This document shows positions 1-6,761 of a stretch of 22,453 nt of DNA, piece by piece. The position numbers and the translations under genes were made by a program. How positions within the stretch are numbered: position 1 is the first letter of the stretch; each line of letters opens with the position of its first letter. The notes under the pieces are model-generated. The model did no database searches. It was not told the DNA's origin and saw only the letters and a program-made list of their open reading frames with translations. Source of the DNA: Lachnospiraceae bacterium UBA938 (lineage in GTDB: Bacteria; Bacillota; Clostridia; Lachnospirales; Lachnospiraceae); contig DBDG01000023.1 in NCBI GenBank assembly GCA_002293475.1, forward strand, positions 8,375-30,827, read 5' to 3'.

Positions 1-555
1 CATGGCGGAGCAGACCCCGGTAAGGTAGGAGTAAATGGCAGTTTAGAGAAGGATATTAACCTGGAAATAGCCAAGAAGCTAAGAATATTTCTGGAAGCAC
101 AGGACATCCAGGTAATCATGACCAGAGAGACAGATATCGGTCTTCATAGCGCAAATGCATCGAATAGAAAGGTAGAGGATATGAAGCAACGCCTAGATAT
201 TATTGAAAAGGCGGATCCTACCCTAGTAATCAGCATTCATCAGAATAGCTATCATGAAGAGTACGTACATGGGGCGCAGGTGTTTTATTATAGCACCAGT
301 ACAGTAGGAAAAAGTCTGGCAGAAATCCTGCAGGAGCGGCTTGTTTTAGATGTTGACCCGGAGAACCACAGAGCAGCAAGAGAAAATAACAGCTATTATT
401 TGCTTAAGAAAACAGCAGCTCCGATTGTAATTGCCGAGTGCGGTTTTTTATCAAATATACGGGAGGCTGAAAAGTTGAATACAGATATTTATCAGGAGAA
501 AATGGCATGGTCCATGCATATGGGAATTATGCAATATATAAATAGTCAAAATTAA
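1..555 (+). CDS. cwlD: N-acetylmuramoyl-L-alanine amidase, CwlD-like (5' end missing)
   Basis: Zinc amidase (Amidase_3 family) that cleaves the lactyl-amide bond between N-acetylmuramic acid and the stem peptide. CwlD acts on peptidoglycan destined to become muramic-delta-lactam in the spore cortex. The open frame enters at base 1 in the middle of the conserved HGGxDPG motif, so the N-terminal signal/anchor and first strand are outside the window. The expected zinc and catalytic residues can be seen: the His of HGG (first visible codon), Glu in LEKDINL, His in SIHQNS and Glu in AECGFLSN. The stretches GAQVFYYS and NNSYYLLKKT favour CwlD over other amidases. The stop is TAA at 553-555. It is followed after 71 bases by the Sua5 gene on the same strand. 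The family is certain; the CwlD assignment rests on similarity from memory. Confidence 0.88.
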   Translation, partial: HGGADPGKVGVNGSLEKDINLEIAKKLRIFLEAQDIQVIMTRETDIGLHSANASNRKVEDMKQRLDIIEKADPTLVISIHQNSYHEEYVHGAQVFYYSTSTVGKSLAEILQERLVLDVDPENHRAARENNSYYLLKKTAAPIVIAECGFLSNIREAEKLNTDIYQEKMAWSMHMGIMQYINSQN

Positions 556-626
556 AAAAGTATGATAAAATAAAGCGAAAGTTTGGCCGAACTTATATTA
601 AGAGAAAACAAGCGGACAGAAAATAT

Positions 627-1670
627 ATGAAAACAGAAGTGGTAACTATCTGCGGAACTTCCGCAGATAAAGAAAAAATAGACGCTGCCGGTGAAATCAT
701 CAGATCCGGCGGACTGGTGGCTTTTCCTACAGAAACGGTATATGGCCTTGGCGCCGATGCCTTGAATCCGCAAGCGGCCGGAAAGATATATGCGGCCAAG
801 AGCCGTCCGTCCGACAATCCGCTAATTATTCACATCAGCAGGATGGCGGACTTGCCGTTAATTGCCGAGGGCGTGCCGGAAACGGCCTACCAGCTGGCAA
901 AGGTGTTTTGGCCCGGTCCCTTTACTATGATATTCAAAAAAACCCGTTTGGTGCCTGTCGAAACTACCGGCGGACTTGATACAGTAGCTGTCCGGATGCC
1001 GGCAGACCGGACGGCACTTATGCTGATAAAAGCGGCCGGCGGCTTTATCGCGGCACCTAGCGCCAACCTGTCAGGCCGGCCCAGCCCGACTGATGCCCGC
1101 CATGTAATTGAAGACATGGACGGACGCATCGATATGATATTGGACGGCGGCGCAACAGAAATCGGACTGGAGTCTACTATTATTGATATGACGCAGAATC
1201 TACCCGTGATACTGCGTCCCGGCCGGATCACGGAAGCGATGCTGGCCAAGGTGCTGAACCAGGCTGTATCGGCTCCGCCGCTGCGTAAGGTACAGGACGT
1301 GCCACGGGCGCCGGGGATGAAATATCGGCACTATGCGCCATGGGGTAAGCTGACGGTTATTGAAGGAAATGAAGATAAGGTGGTTTCCTATATTAACCGG
1401 CAGCTTAATGCTGACAGGGCGGCCGGGAAAAAAACCGGCGTGATCGGAACAGAGCGTACCGTCGGCCTTTATGACGCCGACAGTGTCAAAAATATTGGCC
1501 GCCGTGAGGACGAGCTGTCCATTGCGCGGCAGCTGTACCGGATATTACGAGAACTTGACGACGAAAAGATTGAGATCATTTATTCAGAAACTTTTACGGA
1601 AACCGGCGTAGGACAAGCCATAATGAATCGGCTTTTAAAGGCAGCAGGATACCGGGTGACGGAGGTATAG
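627..1670 (+). CDS. tsaC: L-threonylcarbamoyladenylate synthase (Sua5/TsaC long form)
   Basis: Makes threonylcarbamoyl-AMP from threonine, bicarbonate and ATP, the first step of the t6A37 modification of ANN-decoding tRNAs; the TsaB/D/E proteins then transfer the group to tRNA. The YrdC/TsaC domain covers about residues 12-205, with FPTETVYGLG (33-42), the KSR...SDNPL nucleotide site (58-65) and APSANLSG (143-150). The C-terminal part, about 215-345, is the extra Sua5 domain, so at 347 residues this is the long Sua5 form rather than short TsaC. The ATG at 627 has only a weak ribosome-binding site (purine-rich stretch GCGGACAG). The next gene, rpiB, starts one base after the stop (TAG, G, ATG), so the two are probably translated together. 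Also known as ywlC in Bacillus. Confidence 0.93.
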   Translation: MKTEVVTICGTSADKEKIDAAGEIIRSGGLVAFPTETVYGLGADALNPQAAGKIYAAKSRPSDNPLIIHISRMADLPLIAEGVPETAYQLAKVFWPGPFTMIFKKTRLVPVETTGGLDTVAVRMPADRTALMLIKAAGGFIAAPSANLSGRPSPTDARHVIEDMDGRIDMILDGGATEIGLESTIIDMTQNLPVILRPGRITEAMLAKVLNQAVSAPPLRKVQDVPRAPGMKYRHYAPWGKLTVIEGNEDKVVSYINRQLNADRAAGKKTGVIGTERTVGLYDADSVKNIGRREDELSIARQLYRILRELDDEKIEIIYSETFTETGVGQAIMNRLLKAAGYRVTEV

Positions 1671-1671
1671 G

Positions 1672-2118
1672 ATGATAGCGTTAGCCAGCGACCATGGCGG
1701 ATACAATTTAAAAACGGCAGTGGCAGAGCATCTTACGGCAAGGGGAATCAGCTATAAAGACTATGGTTGTTATGGCCGTCAGTCTTGTGATTATCCTGAT
1801 TTTGCGAAGGCCGCGGCAGCGGCAGTGTCCGACGGAGAATGTGAAAAAGGTATTTTAATCTGCACCACCGGAATCGGTATTTCGATTGCGGCGAATAAAG
1901 TATCCGGTATCCGCTGTGCCTTCTGCACCGAGCCCTATCTCGCCAAAATGACCAGAGCTCATAATGACGCCAACATGCTGGCCCTCGGCGGCGGCATTAC
2001 GGGCGTTGACCTAGCATATGCCATTGTGGATACCTTTCTGGAAACGCCCTTTTCCGGCGAAGCTAAACATCAGAGGAGGATTGACAAGATCGAACAAGAT
2101 ATCATAGCAGGTATATAA
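1672..2118 (+). CDS. rpiB: Ribose-5-phosphate isomerase B / RpiB-LacA family
   Basis: Cytosolic sugar-phosphate isomerase that interconverts ribose-5-phosphate and ribulose-5-phosphate in the pentose phosphate pathway. The length of 148 residues is usual for the family. The N-terminal SDHGGY (6-11), the catalytic Cys64 in CTTGIGISIAANK and His97 in RAHNDAN match RpiB. The start ATG follows GGAGGT (1661-1666), which lies inside the end of the preceding gene, so translation is coupled. The LacA/B galactose-6-phosphate isomerases share the fold, but a single copy with no lac genes nearby argues for RpiB. It feeds the PRPP pool used by the next gene, upp, which may explain the clustering (inference). 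Confidence 0.93.
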   Translation: MIALASDHGGYNLKTAVAEHLTARGISYKDYGCYGRQSCDYPDFAKAAAAAVSDGECEKGILICTTGIGISIAANKVSGIRCAFCTEPYLAKMTRAHNDANMLALGGGITGVDLAYAIVDTFLETPFSGEAKHQRRIDKIEQDIIAGI

Positions 2119-2125
2119 TGAGGTT

Positions 2126-2134
2126 TGATATAAT
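2126..2134 (+). promoter_or_regulatory. Possible extended -10 promoter upstream of upp
   Basis: TGATATAAT is a full extended -10 element 22 bases upstream of the upp ATG. No good -35 box lies 16-18 bases upstream. It may provide an internal promoter for upp, but the gene can also be read through from rpiB. Confidence 0.35.
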
Positions 2135-2155
2135 CCAACACAGGAGGAAGAGGTA

Positions 2156-2785
2156 ATGGGTAAAGTAGTAATCATGGATCACCCACTGATTCAGCACAAG
2201 ATCGGTTACATCAGAAGAAAAGATACTGGAACCAAGGATTTTCGTCAGACGATCAGTGAGATAGCCATGCTGCTGTGCTATGAAGCGACCAGGGAGTTGA
2301 AGCTGGCGGATGTGGAAATAGAAACACCGATCTGCCGGACTACCGCCAAGGAGCTCCGTGGCAAAAAACTGGCAATTGTCCCCATTCTTCGTGCGGGTCT
2401 GGGGATGGTGGACGGCATGCTGACTATGATACCGGCGGCAAAAGTAGGTCATATCGGGCTGTACCGGGATCCGGAAACGCTTAATCCCGTAGAATACTAC
2501 TGCAAATTACCGGCTGACTGTGCCGAGCGGGAAGTCTTTGTCGTTGACCCCATGCTGGCGACCGGCGGTTCGTCGTCGGCGGCTATCAAGATGCTGAAGG
2601 ACAGAGGCTGTAAAAACATCCATTTTATGTGTATCATAGCAGCTCCGGAGGGCATTGCTAAGATGCAGAAGGAATGCCCGGATGTAGATATTTATACCGG
2701 TGCGTTAGATGAAAAGCTGGACAGTCACGGCTATATCGTCCCCGGACTGGGAGATGCCGGCGACAGAATATTTGGAACTAAATAA
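2156..2785 (+). CDS. upp: Uracil phosphoribosyltransferase
   Basis: Pyrimidine salvage enzyme that converts uracil and PRPP into UMP and pyrophosphate in the cytosol. The length of 209 residues is typical. The PRPP-binding loop VVDPMLATGGSS is at 129-140, PILRAGLGM (76-84) is the conserved flexible-loop region, and the C-terminal GDAGDRIFGTK is the uracil-binding tail signature. The start ATG follows AGGAGGAAGAGG at good spacing. It is followed by a dCMP deaminase gene, so two pyrimidine nucleotide enzymes sit together. In many Firmicutes upp lies just upstream of the atp operon; here two salvage or wall genes and a minus-strand gene come in between. Confidence 0.97.
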   Translation: MGKVVIMDHPLIQHKIGYIRRKDTGTKDFRQTISEIAMLLCYEATRELKLADVEIETPICRTTAKELRGKKLAIVPILRAGLGMVDGMLTMIPAAKVGHIGLYRDPETLNPVEYYCKLPADCAEREVFVVDPMLATGGSSSAAIKMLKDRGCKNIHFMCIIAAPEGIAKMQKECPDVDIYTGALDEKLDSHGYIVPGLGDAGDRIFGTK

Positions 2786-2827
2786 CGGCTAAGGATTCAA
2801 ACAGTAAAGCGGATATGAGGTGTGTCA

Positions 2828-3307
2828 ATGAAAAGAAACGATTACATCACATGGGATGAGTATTTCATGGGGGTGTCCAAGCTGTCCGGTATGCGCTCTA
2901 AAGACCCAAGTACCCAGGTGGGTGCCTGTATTGTCAGCAATGATAATAAGATTTTATCGATGGGCTATAACGGTTTTCCGCTAGGATGTTCTGATGATGA
3001 GTTCCCTTGGGAACGGGAGGGTGAAGGTCTGGATAGCAAATATCCTTATGTCACCCATAGTGAACTGAACGCTATATTGAATTACCGCGGCGGAAGCCTA
3101 GAAGGAGCCAAGATATATGTTTCACTGTTTCCTTGCAATGAATGTGCCAAAGCGATTATTCAGTCGGGCATCAAGACAGTGGTTTATGACTGTGACAAAT
3201 ATGCGGACAGTGATCCTGTAAAGGCTTCCAAGCGAATGTTCGATGCGGCTGGCGTGCAGTATTACCGTTATGAAAGCACTGGACGAAAGGTTGAACTAGA
3301 ATTATAA
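2828..3307 (+). CDS. dCMP deaminase (deoxycytidylate deaminase)
   Basis: Zinc enzyme that deaminates dCMP to dUMP, supplying thymidylate synthase. Zinc ligands and catalytic residues are visible: His77-Ser-Glu79 in THSELNAI and Cys103/Cys106 in FPCNECAK. KDPSTQVGAC (25-34) and the block around YNGFP...CSDD fit the dCMP deaminase family. The ATG at 2828 is preferred over an in-frame GTG at 2822 because the GAGGTG Shine-Dalgarno overlaps that GTG; this gives 159 residues. Recalled from memory, the central region resembles animal DCTD (CSDD...PW, YPYV.H.ELNAI, LFPCNECAK) more than short Bacillus ComEB. It follows upp after 42 bases, which suggests one transcript. Confidence 0.92.
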   Translation: MKRNDYITWDEYFMGVSKLSGMRSKDPSTQVGACIVSNDNKILSMGYNGFPLGCSDDEFPWEREGEGLDSKYPYVTHSELNAILNYRGGSLEGAKIYVSLFPCNECAKAIIQSGIKTVVYDCDKYADSDPVKASKRMFDAAGVQYYRYESTGRKVELEL

Positions 3308-3362
3308 GCAAAATCAGATCAACTATAATTTATTAGCTTTTTCAGAAAGGATACGGCTTGGA

Positions 3363-4538
3363 ATGAAGGGTGTTACCGAAAAAATTGTCGGCAATAAAAT
3401 AGTTGCCATTTGTATGGCAATTATTTTTGTGGCATTCGCCGCACCGATGGCGGCTAATGCCACTTCCACCGCAGAAAAACTGAAAAAGGCCCGGGAAGAA
3501 CGAGAAAATACGAAAGAGCAGAGAGACCAGGCATTATGGCAGAAAGAAGATCTGGAGAATAAAAACACTGAATTGCGGGGGGCGTTAGATGATCTTAATT
3601 CTGACCTCAACGAGGTTCTTGCTAACTTGGATCAATTAGAACAGGATATAATTGATCAGGATGCAGCGATTGCTGTGGCGGAGGAAGAATTGGAGGAGGC
3701 GATCCAGACTAGGACTGAACAATATGAGGCGATGAAGCTACGGGTTCAGTTTATGTATGAAAGCCGGGATTATATCCTGCTGGAAACCCTGTTAGCCTCA
3801 GCTAATTTCTCGGAATTTTTGAACCGCAATGAATATATCGAGCAGCTATCGGCATATGACAAGCAAAAACTGGAAGAATATATGGAGATCGAAGCAGATG
3901 TTACCCTTAAGCGGGAACAGCTGATTACAGAAAGGAACGAACTAGAGGCTATCAAAGTGGAAGTACAGAAGGAACAAGAACGGGTTGGCGCCTTAGTCAC
4001 ACAGACATCAAACCGTATTTCCCTCACCAATGATGAGATAGACGCGGCTGAACAGCAGATGCTTGCTTATGAAGAAGAACTGAAGCAGCAAGATGCGGAA
4101 ATCGAAAAGCTTAACAAGATACTGGAAGAAGAAAGACGCCTGTCACAGTTAGCGGCGCAGGCGAAATGGCGTGATATTTCTGATATAAGCTTTGCCGAGG
4201 GTGACAGATATCTCTTGGCCAACCTGATCTATTGTGAAGCCGGTAATCAGCCGTTTGAAGGCCAGGTGGCGGTAGGTGCGGTAGTAATTAACCGCGTCCG
4301 TAGCCAAGTGTTCCCGGACACAGTGGTAGGAGTAATCTATCAAAACCGACAGTTTTCGCCGGTTGCCAGCGGCAGGCTAGATCTCGCATTGCTGGAAAAC
4401 CGGGCAACCGCAGCCTGTTACCGGGCCGCTGATGAGGCAATGGCGGGCGTCACTACAGTAGAGGACTGCCTCTTTTTCCGGACTCCCATTGGAGGGATCA
4501 ATGTAAGATATACCATCGGAGGTCACATTTTTTACTAA
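3363..4538 (+). CDS. Secreted cell-wall hydrolase: PcsB/CwlO-like coiled coil fused to SleB (Hydrolase_2) domain
   Basis: Predicted exported peptidoglycan hydrolase of 391 residues. Residues 1-34 form a signal peptide with a basic start, a hydrophobic core at about 12-30 and likely cleavage after AANA. Residues 36-275 are a long charged coiled coil, interrupted at about 128-170 by MYESRDYILLETLLAS and FSEFLNRNEYIEQLSAYDK, the helix-turn pattern of PcsB/CwlO N-terminal domains that dock on FtsX. Residues 280-391 are a SleB/Hydrolase_2 domain with YCEAGNQPFEGQVAVGAVVINR, Glu292 as probable catalytic acid, and the family-type C-terminus IGGHIFY. SleB enzymes are lytic transglycosylases of cortex peptidoglycan. 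PcsB-type coiled coils more often precede CHAP, NlpC/P60 or M23 domains, so the combination is notable. The start ATG has a distant GAAAGGA site. The 3' end overlaps the opposing DUF402 gene by 4 bases. Confidence 0.85.
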   Translation: MKGVTEKIVGNKIVAICMAIIFVAFAAPMAANATSTAEKLKKAREERENTKEQRDQALWQKEDLENKNTELRGALDDLNSDLNEVLANLDQLEQDIIDQDAAIAVAEEELEEAIQTRTEQYEAMKLRVQFMYESRDYILLETLLASANFSEFLNRNEYIEQLSAYDKQKLEEYMEIEADVTLKREQLITERNELEAIKVEVQKEQERVGALVTQTSNRISLTNDEIDAAEQQMLAYEEELKQQDAEIEKLNKILEEERRLSQLAAQAKWRDISDISFAEGDRYLLANLIYCEAGNQPFEGQVAVGAVVINRVRSQVFPDTVVGVIYQNRQFSPVASGRLDLALLENRATAACYRAADEAMAGVTTVEDCLFFRTPIGGINVRYTIGGHIFY

Positions 4539-5014
4539 GACACAATCTCATTTATGTACTTTTGCAGGATATTAAATTTGCCGTTATAAATGATTTCTAA
4601 AAGCCGGTTTACAGTTAGAAGGCTTAGTTTCAGAATATCAGGCGTAATAAGACCGGCATCCAAGGCAGTAACCAGTTCATCCAGATCCATGACTTTGACA
4701 AACCCGTCAGGATAAACGACGACATCAGCCAGAAGGTCAACGACCGTCAAGACATTGGTATCCCGGTTATAATCATACTCGACAATATCGCAATACCAGC
4801 ATAGCAGCGAACGGTCACTGTCACAGAACTTACTGACCTTGATGCCGTCTTTCAGAAAATAGCAGGAATAACCGTGGTGCAGATCCTTTTTTGGTTTCAA
4901 GGCATTCCAGGAGGTCAGGATATAATCTTCATTACAGGTTAAGATAATATCATCCTTTAGTCGGATACATTCCTCCGGAATAATACGCTTGCGGTAAAGG
5001 ACAGGGTGCTCCAT
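4535..5014 (-). CDS. DUF402 domain protein
   Basis: Small soluble protein of 159 residues with the DUF402 pattern: an N-terminal beta-rich half, the core WYCDIVEY (about 73-80), then DLLADVVVYPDG and a C-terminal helical part beginning DLDELVTALDAGLI. DUF402 proteins bind nucleotides or RNA; studied members include nucleoside di- and triphosphatases and an RNase E/G-related AU-binding protein, but the exact activity of this one cannot be read from sequence. The start ATG has a strong GAGGAGGAG Shine-Dalgarno seven bases or fewer upstream. It is the only minus-strand gene between two long plus-strand runs and has its own promoter (TTGACA-17-TAGTAT) with a hairpin-rich leader. It ends inside the tail of the wall-hydrolase gene. 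Confidence 0.8.
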   Translation of the reverse strand: MEHPVLYRKRIIPEECIRLKDDIILTCNEDYILTSWNALKPKKDLHHGYSCYFLKDGIKVSKFCDSDRSLLCWYCDIVEYDYNRDTNVLTVVDLLADVVVYPDGFVKVMDLDELVTALDAGLITPDILKLSLLTVNRLLEIIYNGKFNILQKYINEIVS

Positions 5015-5056
5015 GATCTCCTCCTCGTAACACTTATAATCTTTAATCTTAAGAGC

Positions 5057-5099
5057 GTGGCCGAATGGCCATCCTTCTAGGAAAGCGAAGCTTTCCTAG
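5057..5099 (-). repeat. Two adjacent hairpins in the DUF402 mRNA leader
   Basis: Positions 5077-5099 form a perfect 10-bp inverted repeat with a 3-base loop; the plus-strand centre is GCGAAGC. Positions 5058-5071 form a second stem, TGGCC/GGCCA, with a 4-base loop. With the minus-strand promoter at 5110-5138, transcription would begin near 5103, so the first hairpin would lie within a few bases of the mRNA 5' end. No T-run follows in either direction, so neither is a standard intrinsic terminator. Confidence 0.75.
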
Positions 5100-5109
5100 T
5101 AATAATGCC

Positions 5110-5138
5110 ATACTACACTTGTCCTGAAGAAATGTCAA
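5110..5138 (-). promoter_or_regulatory. Sigma-A promoter for the DUF402 gene
   Basis: Read on the minus strand: TTGACA (5138-5133), a spacer of exactly 17 bases, then TAGTAT (5115-5110, four of six consensus matches). The start point would be near 5103, about 89 bases before the ATG. Confidence 0.65.
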
Positions 5139-5183
5139 TGTGTATAATTTATATAAAGATTTGAATATTATAGTGCATTTTTT

Positions 5184-5212
5184 TTGACATATGCTAATAA
5201 AACAGCTATAAT
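5184..5212 (+). promoter_or_regulatory. Consensus sigma-A promoter of the atp operon
   Basis: TTGACA at 5184-5189 and TATAAT at 5207-5212 are separated by 17 bases, a full match to the housekeeping consensus, preceded by a T-run. Predicted start near 5219 leaves a leader of about 57 bases before the GTG of the first atp gene. It fires away from the minus-strand promoter 45 bases upstream. Confidence 0.85.
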
Positions 5213-5276
5213 TTAACATGACTATCTAAATAAGGATCAGAAGAACGTTGCCTACACATACAGGAGGCCAGAGTCA

Positions 5277-5510
5277 GTGAAATGGGGAAGGAATGTCTAT
5301 CAGTCGATGGTAATGATTACACAGTTTGGAATCAATATTCTGGTTCCCGTTTTTCTATGCTCTTTTATCGGAATGTTTTTAGATAATAAATTGGGGACTT
5401 CTTTTCTGGTAATATTGTTTTTCTTTATAGGGGCATTGGCAGGATTCCGTAACGTATATTTTTTTGCTAAAAGGATCTACTCGCAAAAAAGTGAAAAGGA
5501 CGAGAAATAA
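5277..5510 (+). CDS. atpZ: AtpZ/AtpI-like small membrane protein of the ATP synthase operon
   Basis: 77-residue membrane protein with two hydrophobic helices (about 11-33 and 40-63) and a basic, charged tail. Its position first in the operon and the GxxLDxxLGTSFLVIL...GALAGFRNVY pattern fit the AtpZ / ATPase_gene1 family, proposed to assist Mg2+/Ca2+ handling or assembly of the Fo sector; its role is not firmly established. The start is GTG at 5277, chosen because AGGAGG (5262-5267) lies 9 bases upstream and no in-frame ATG follows nearby. It is followed 18 bases later by the subunit I gene. Confidence 0.8.
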   Translation: MKWGRNVYQSMVMITQFGINILVPVFLCSFIGMFLDNKLGTSFLVILFFFIGALAGFRNVYFFAKRIYSQKSEKDEK

Positions 5511-5528
5511 TAAAAGCGTAGAGCCGAA

Positions 5529-5924
5529 ATGAAAGAAGTAATGAAAAAGATCAAAAAGATGGATAATACTTTATTAGAATTATGTGTCGGGATTCTCCTG
5601 TTCGGAGTTTTATGTCAGCTGACGGCAGTTTGGTTCCTTACTGATAAACTGGGTTACAGTATCGGGCTCTGGATGGGCATCTTGGTCGCTTTAGGATGCG
5701 CGGTGCATATGTGGTGGTCGATTGACCGCTATCTGGATTACGGCGAGGGCGCAGCAAGGGCGGCGTCTAGGGATAACCTGATTCGTTACGGGGTCATCTT
5801 GGCGGTAATGGCGGCTGTCATGATTACTAAGGCGGCACAGCCGCTGGCGGTTTTCCTAGGGATTATGGGTCTGAAGGTAGCGGCTTATCTAAGGCCGATT
5901 ACACATAAAATGATAAGGAGGTGA
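5529..5924 (+). CDS. atpI: ATP synthase subunit I (AtpI)
   Basis: 131-residue protein with four predicted membrane helices (about 18-37, 43-62, 87-103 and 106-122), matching the ATP-synt_I family. AtpI is a chaperone that helps build the c-ring; for the Na+-dependent enzyme of Acetobacterium woodii it has been reported to be needed for c-ring assembly. It lies directly before atpB with a 3-base gap. The Shine-Dalgarno at the assigned ATG is weak, and a second in-frame ATG four codons downstream follows GAAAGAAG, so the exact start is uncertain. Confidence 0.82.
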   Translation: MKEVMKKIKKMDNTLLELCVGILLFGVLCQLTAVWFLTDKLGYSIGLWMGILVALGCAVHMWWSIDRYLDYGEGAARAASRDNLIRYGVILAVMAAVMITKAAQPLAVFLGIMGLKVAAYLRPITHKMIRR

Positions 5925-5927
5925 AGT

Positions 5928-6647
5928 ATGGGAGAAGGAATCTTGTTGTCCGGCGGGGCTGACGTTGATTTTATGATACATGGGGTCTTTTCTTACGAGC
6001 TTTTTGGACAGACTTTATGGATAACGTCCACGCATGTGTGTCTGCTGATTGTGATGCTGGTGATTACTGGTTTCAGCATTGCCGCCAGAAGAATGATTCA
6101 AAGAGCTGAAGAAGTCCCATCCGGCTTTCAGAATGTCGTTGAGCTGGCCGTGGAAATGCTGGACAAGATGATAAGCGGTTCCATGGGTAAGTTTGCGCCC
6201 CGGTTCCGTAATTATATCGGAACGATTTTTATTTTCATCCTGCTCAGTAATATTTCTGGACTGTTCGGGCTCCGGCCGCCAACCGCAGACTACGGCGTTA
6301 CCTTTGCACTGGGCATTCTGACTTTCTTGCTCATTAACTTCAATGAGCTGAAGCACCAGAAGGTTTCGGGATATGTTAAAGGATTATGCGATCCTTGGCC
6401 GATATGGCTGCCGATCAATATTATCGGCAAGATAGCGGTACCGCTTTCGTTATCCTTACGTCTGTTTGCTAATATTTTATCCGGTGTGGTCATGATGGCG
6501 CTAATATATGGGCTGTTGTCTAAGGTGGCCATTATCTGGCCGGCCGCCCTGCATGTTTATTTCGATCTTTTTTCAGGATCAATCCAGACTTATGTATTCT
6601 GTATGCTGACCATGACTTATATAACCAGTGCCTGTGAGACAGACTAG
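5928..6647 (+). CDS. atpB: F1Fo ATP synthase subunit a
   Basis: Membrane stator subunit that forms the ion half-channels against the c-ring. The 239 residues contain several hydrophobic helices and the family signature SLSLRLFANILSG, with the essential Arg178 that faces the c-ring carboxylate. Asn and Glu residues around NFNELKHQ and the SNISGLFGLRPPT segment are typical of the family. The start ATG is preceded by AAGGAGGTGA within the end of the preceding gene. The C-terminus (TYITSACETD) is a few residues longer than some homologues. A 114-base gap with an inverted repeat separates it from atpE. Confidence 0.95.
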   Translation: MGEGILLSGGADVDFMIHGVFSYELFGQTLWITSTHVCLLIVMLVITGFSIAARRMIQRAEEVPSGFQNVVELAVEMLDKMISGSMGKFAPRFRNYIGTIFIFILLSNISGLFGLRPPTADYGVTFALGILTFLLINFNELKHQKVSGYVKGLCDPWPIWLPINIIGKIAVPLSLSLRLFANILSGVVMMALIYGLLSKVAIIWPAALHVYFDLFSGSIQTYVFCMLTMTYITSACETD

Positions 6648-6666
6648 ATGTAATTGAACACTAAAC

Positions 6667-6719
6667 GTAATTATTAGAAGGCCATCGAATAATTACTAAT
6701 TGATGCAACTTGATACAAC
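6667..6719 (+). repeat. Inverted repeat and 10-bp tandem repeat in the atpB-atpE gap
   Basis: GTAATTATT (6667-6675) and AATAATTAC (6688-6696) form a perfect 9-bp stem with a 12-base loop. Directly after it, TTGATGCAAC (6700-6709) and TTGATACAAC (6710-6719) are head-to-tail 10-bp copies with one mismatch. An A-rich, apparently unstructured stretch then leads to the atpE Shine-Dalgarno. There is no T-run, so it is not a terminator. Confidence 0.75.
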
Positions 6720-6761
6720 AAATAAAACAAATAGAAAACGAAAATGATGGAGGAAAAAGAA

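Noticed and set aside
3324..3329. TATAAT just before the wall-hydrolase gene as an internal promoter
   Set aside because: No -35 box at 16-18 bases (nearest TTGAAC is 27 bases away) and no extended -10; kept out of the features.
5057..5099. Hairpins as a bidirectional terminator between DUF402 and atp genes
   Set aside because: Neither side has a T-run, and the genes diverge, so there are no transcript ends to stop here.
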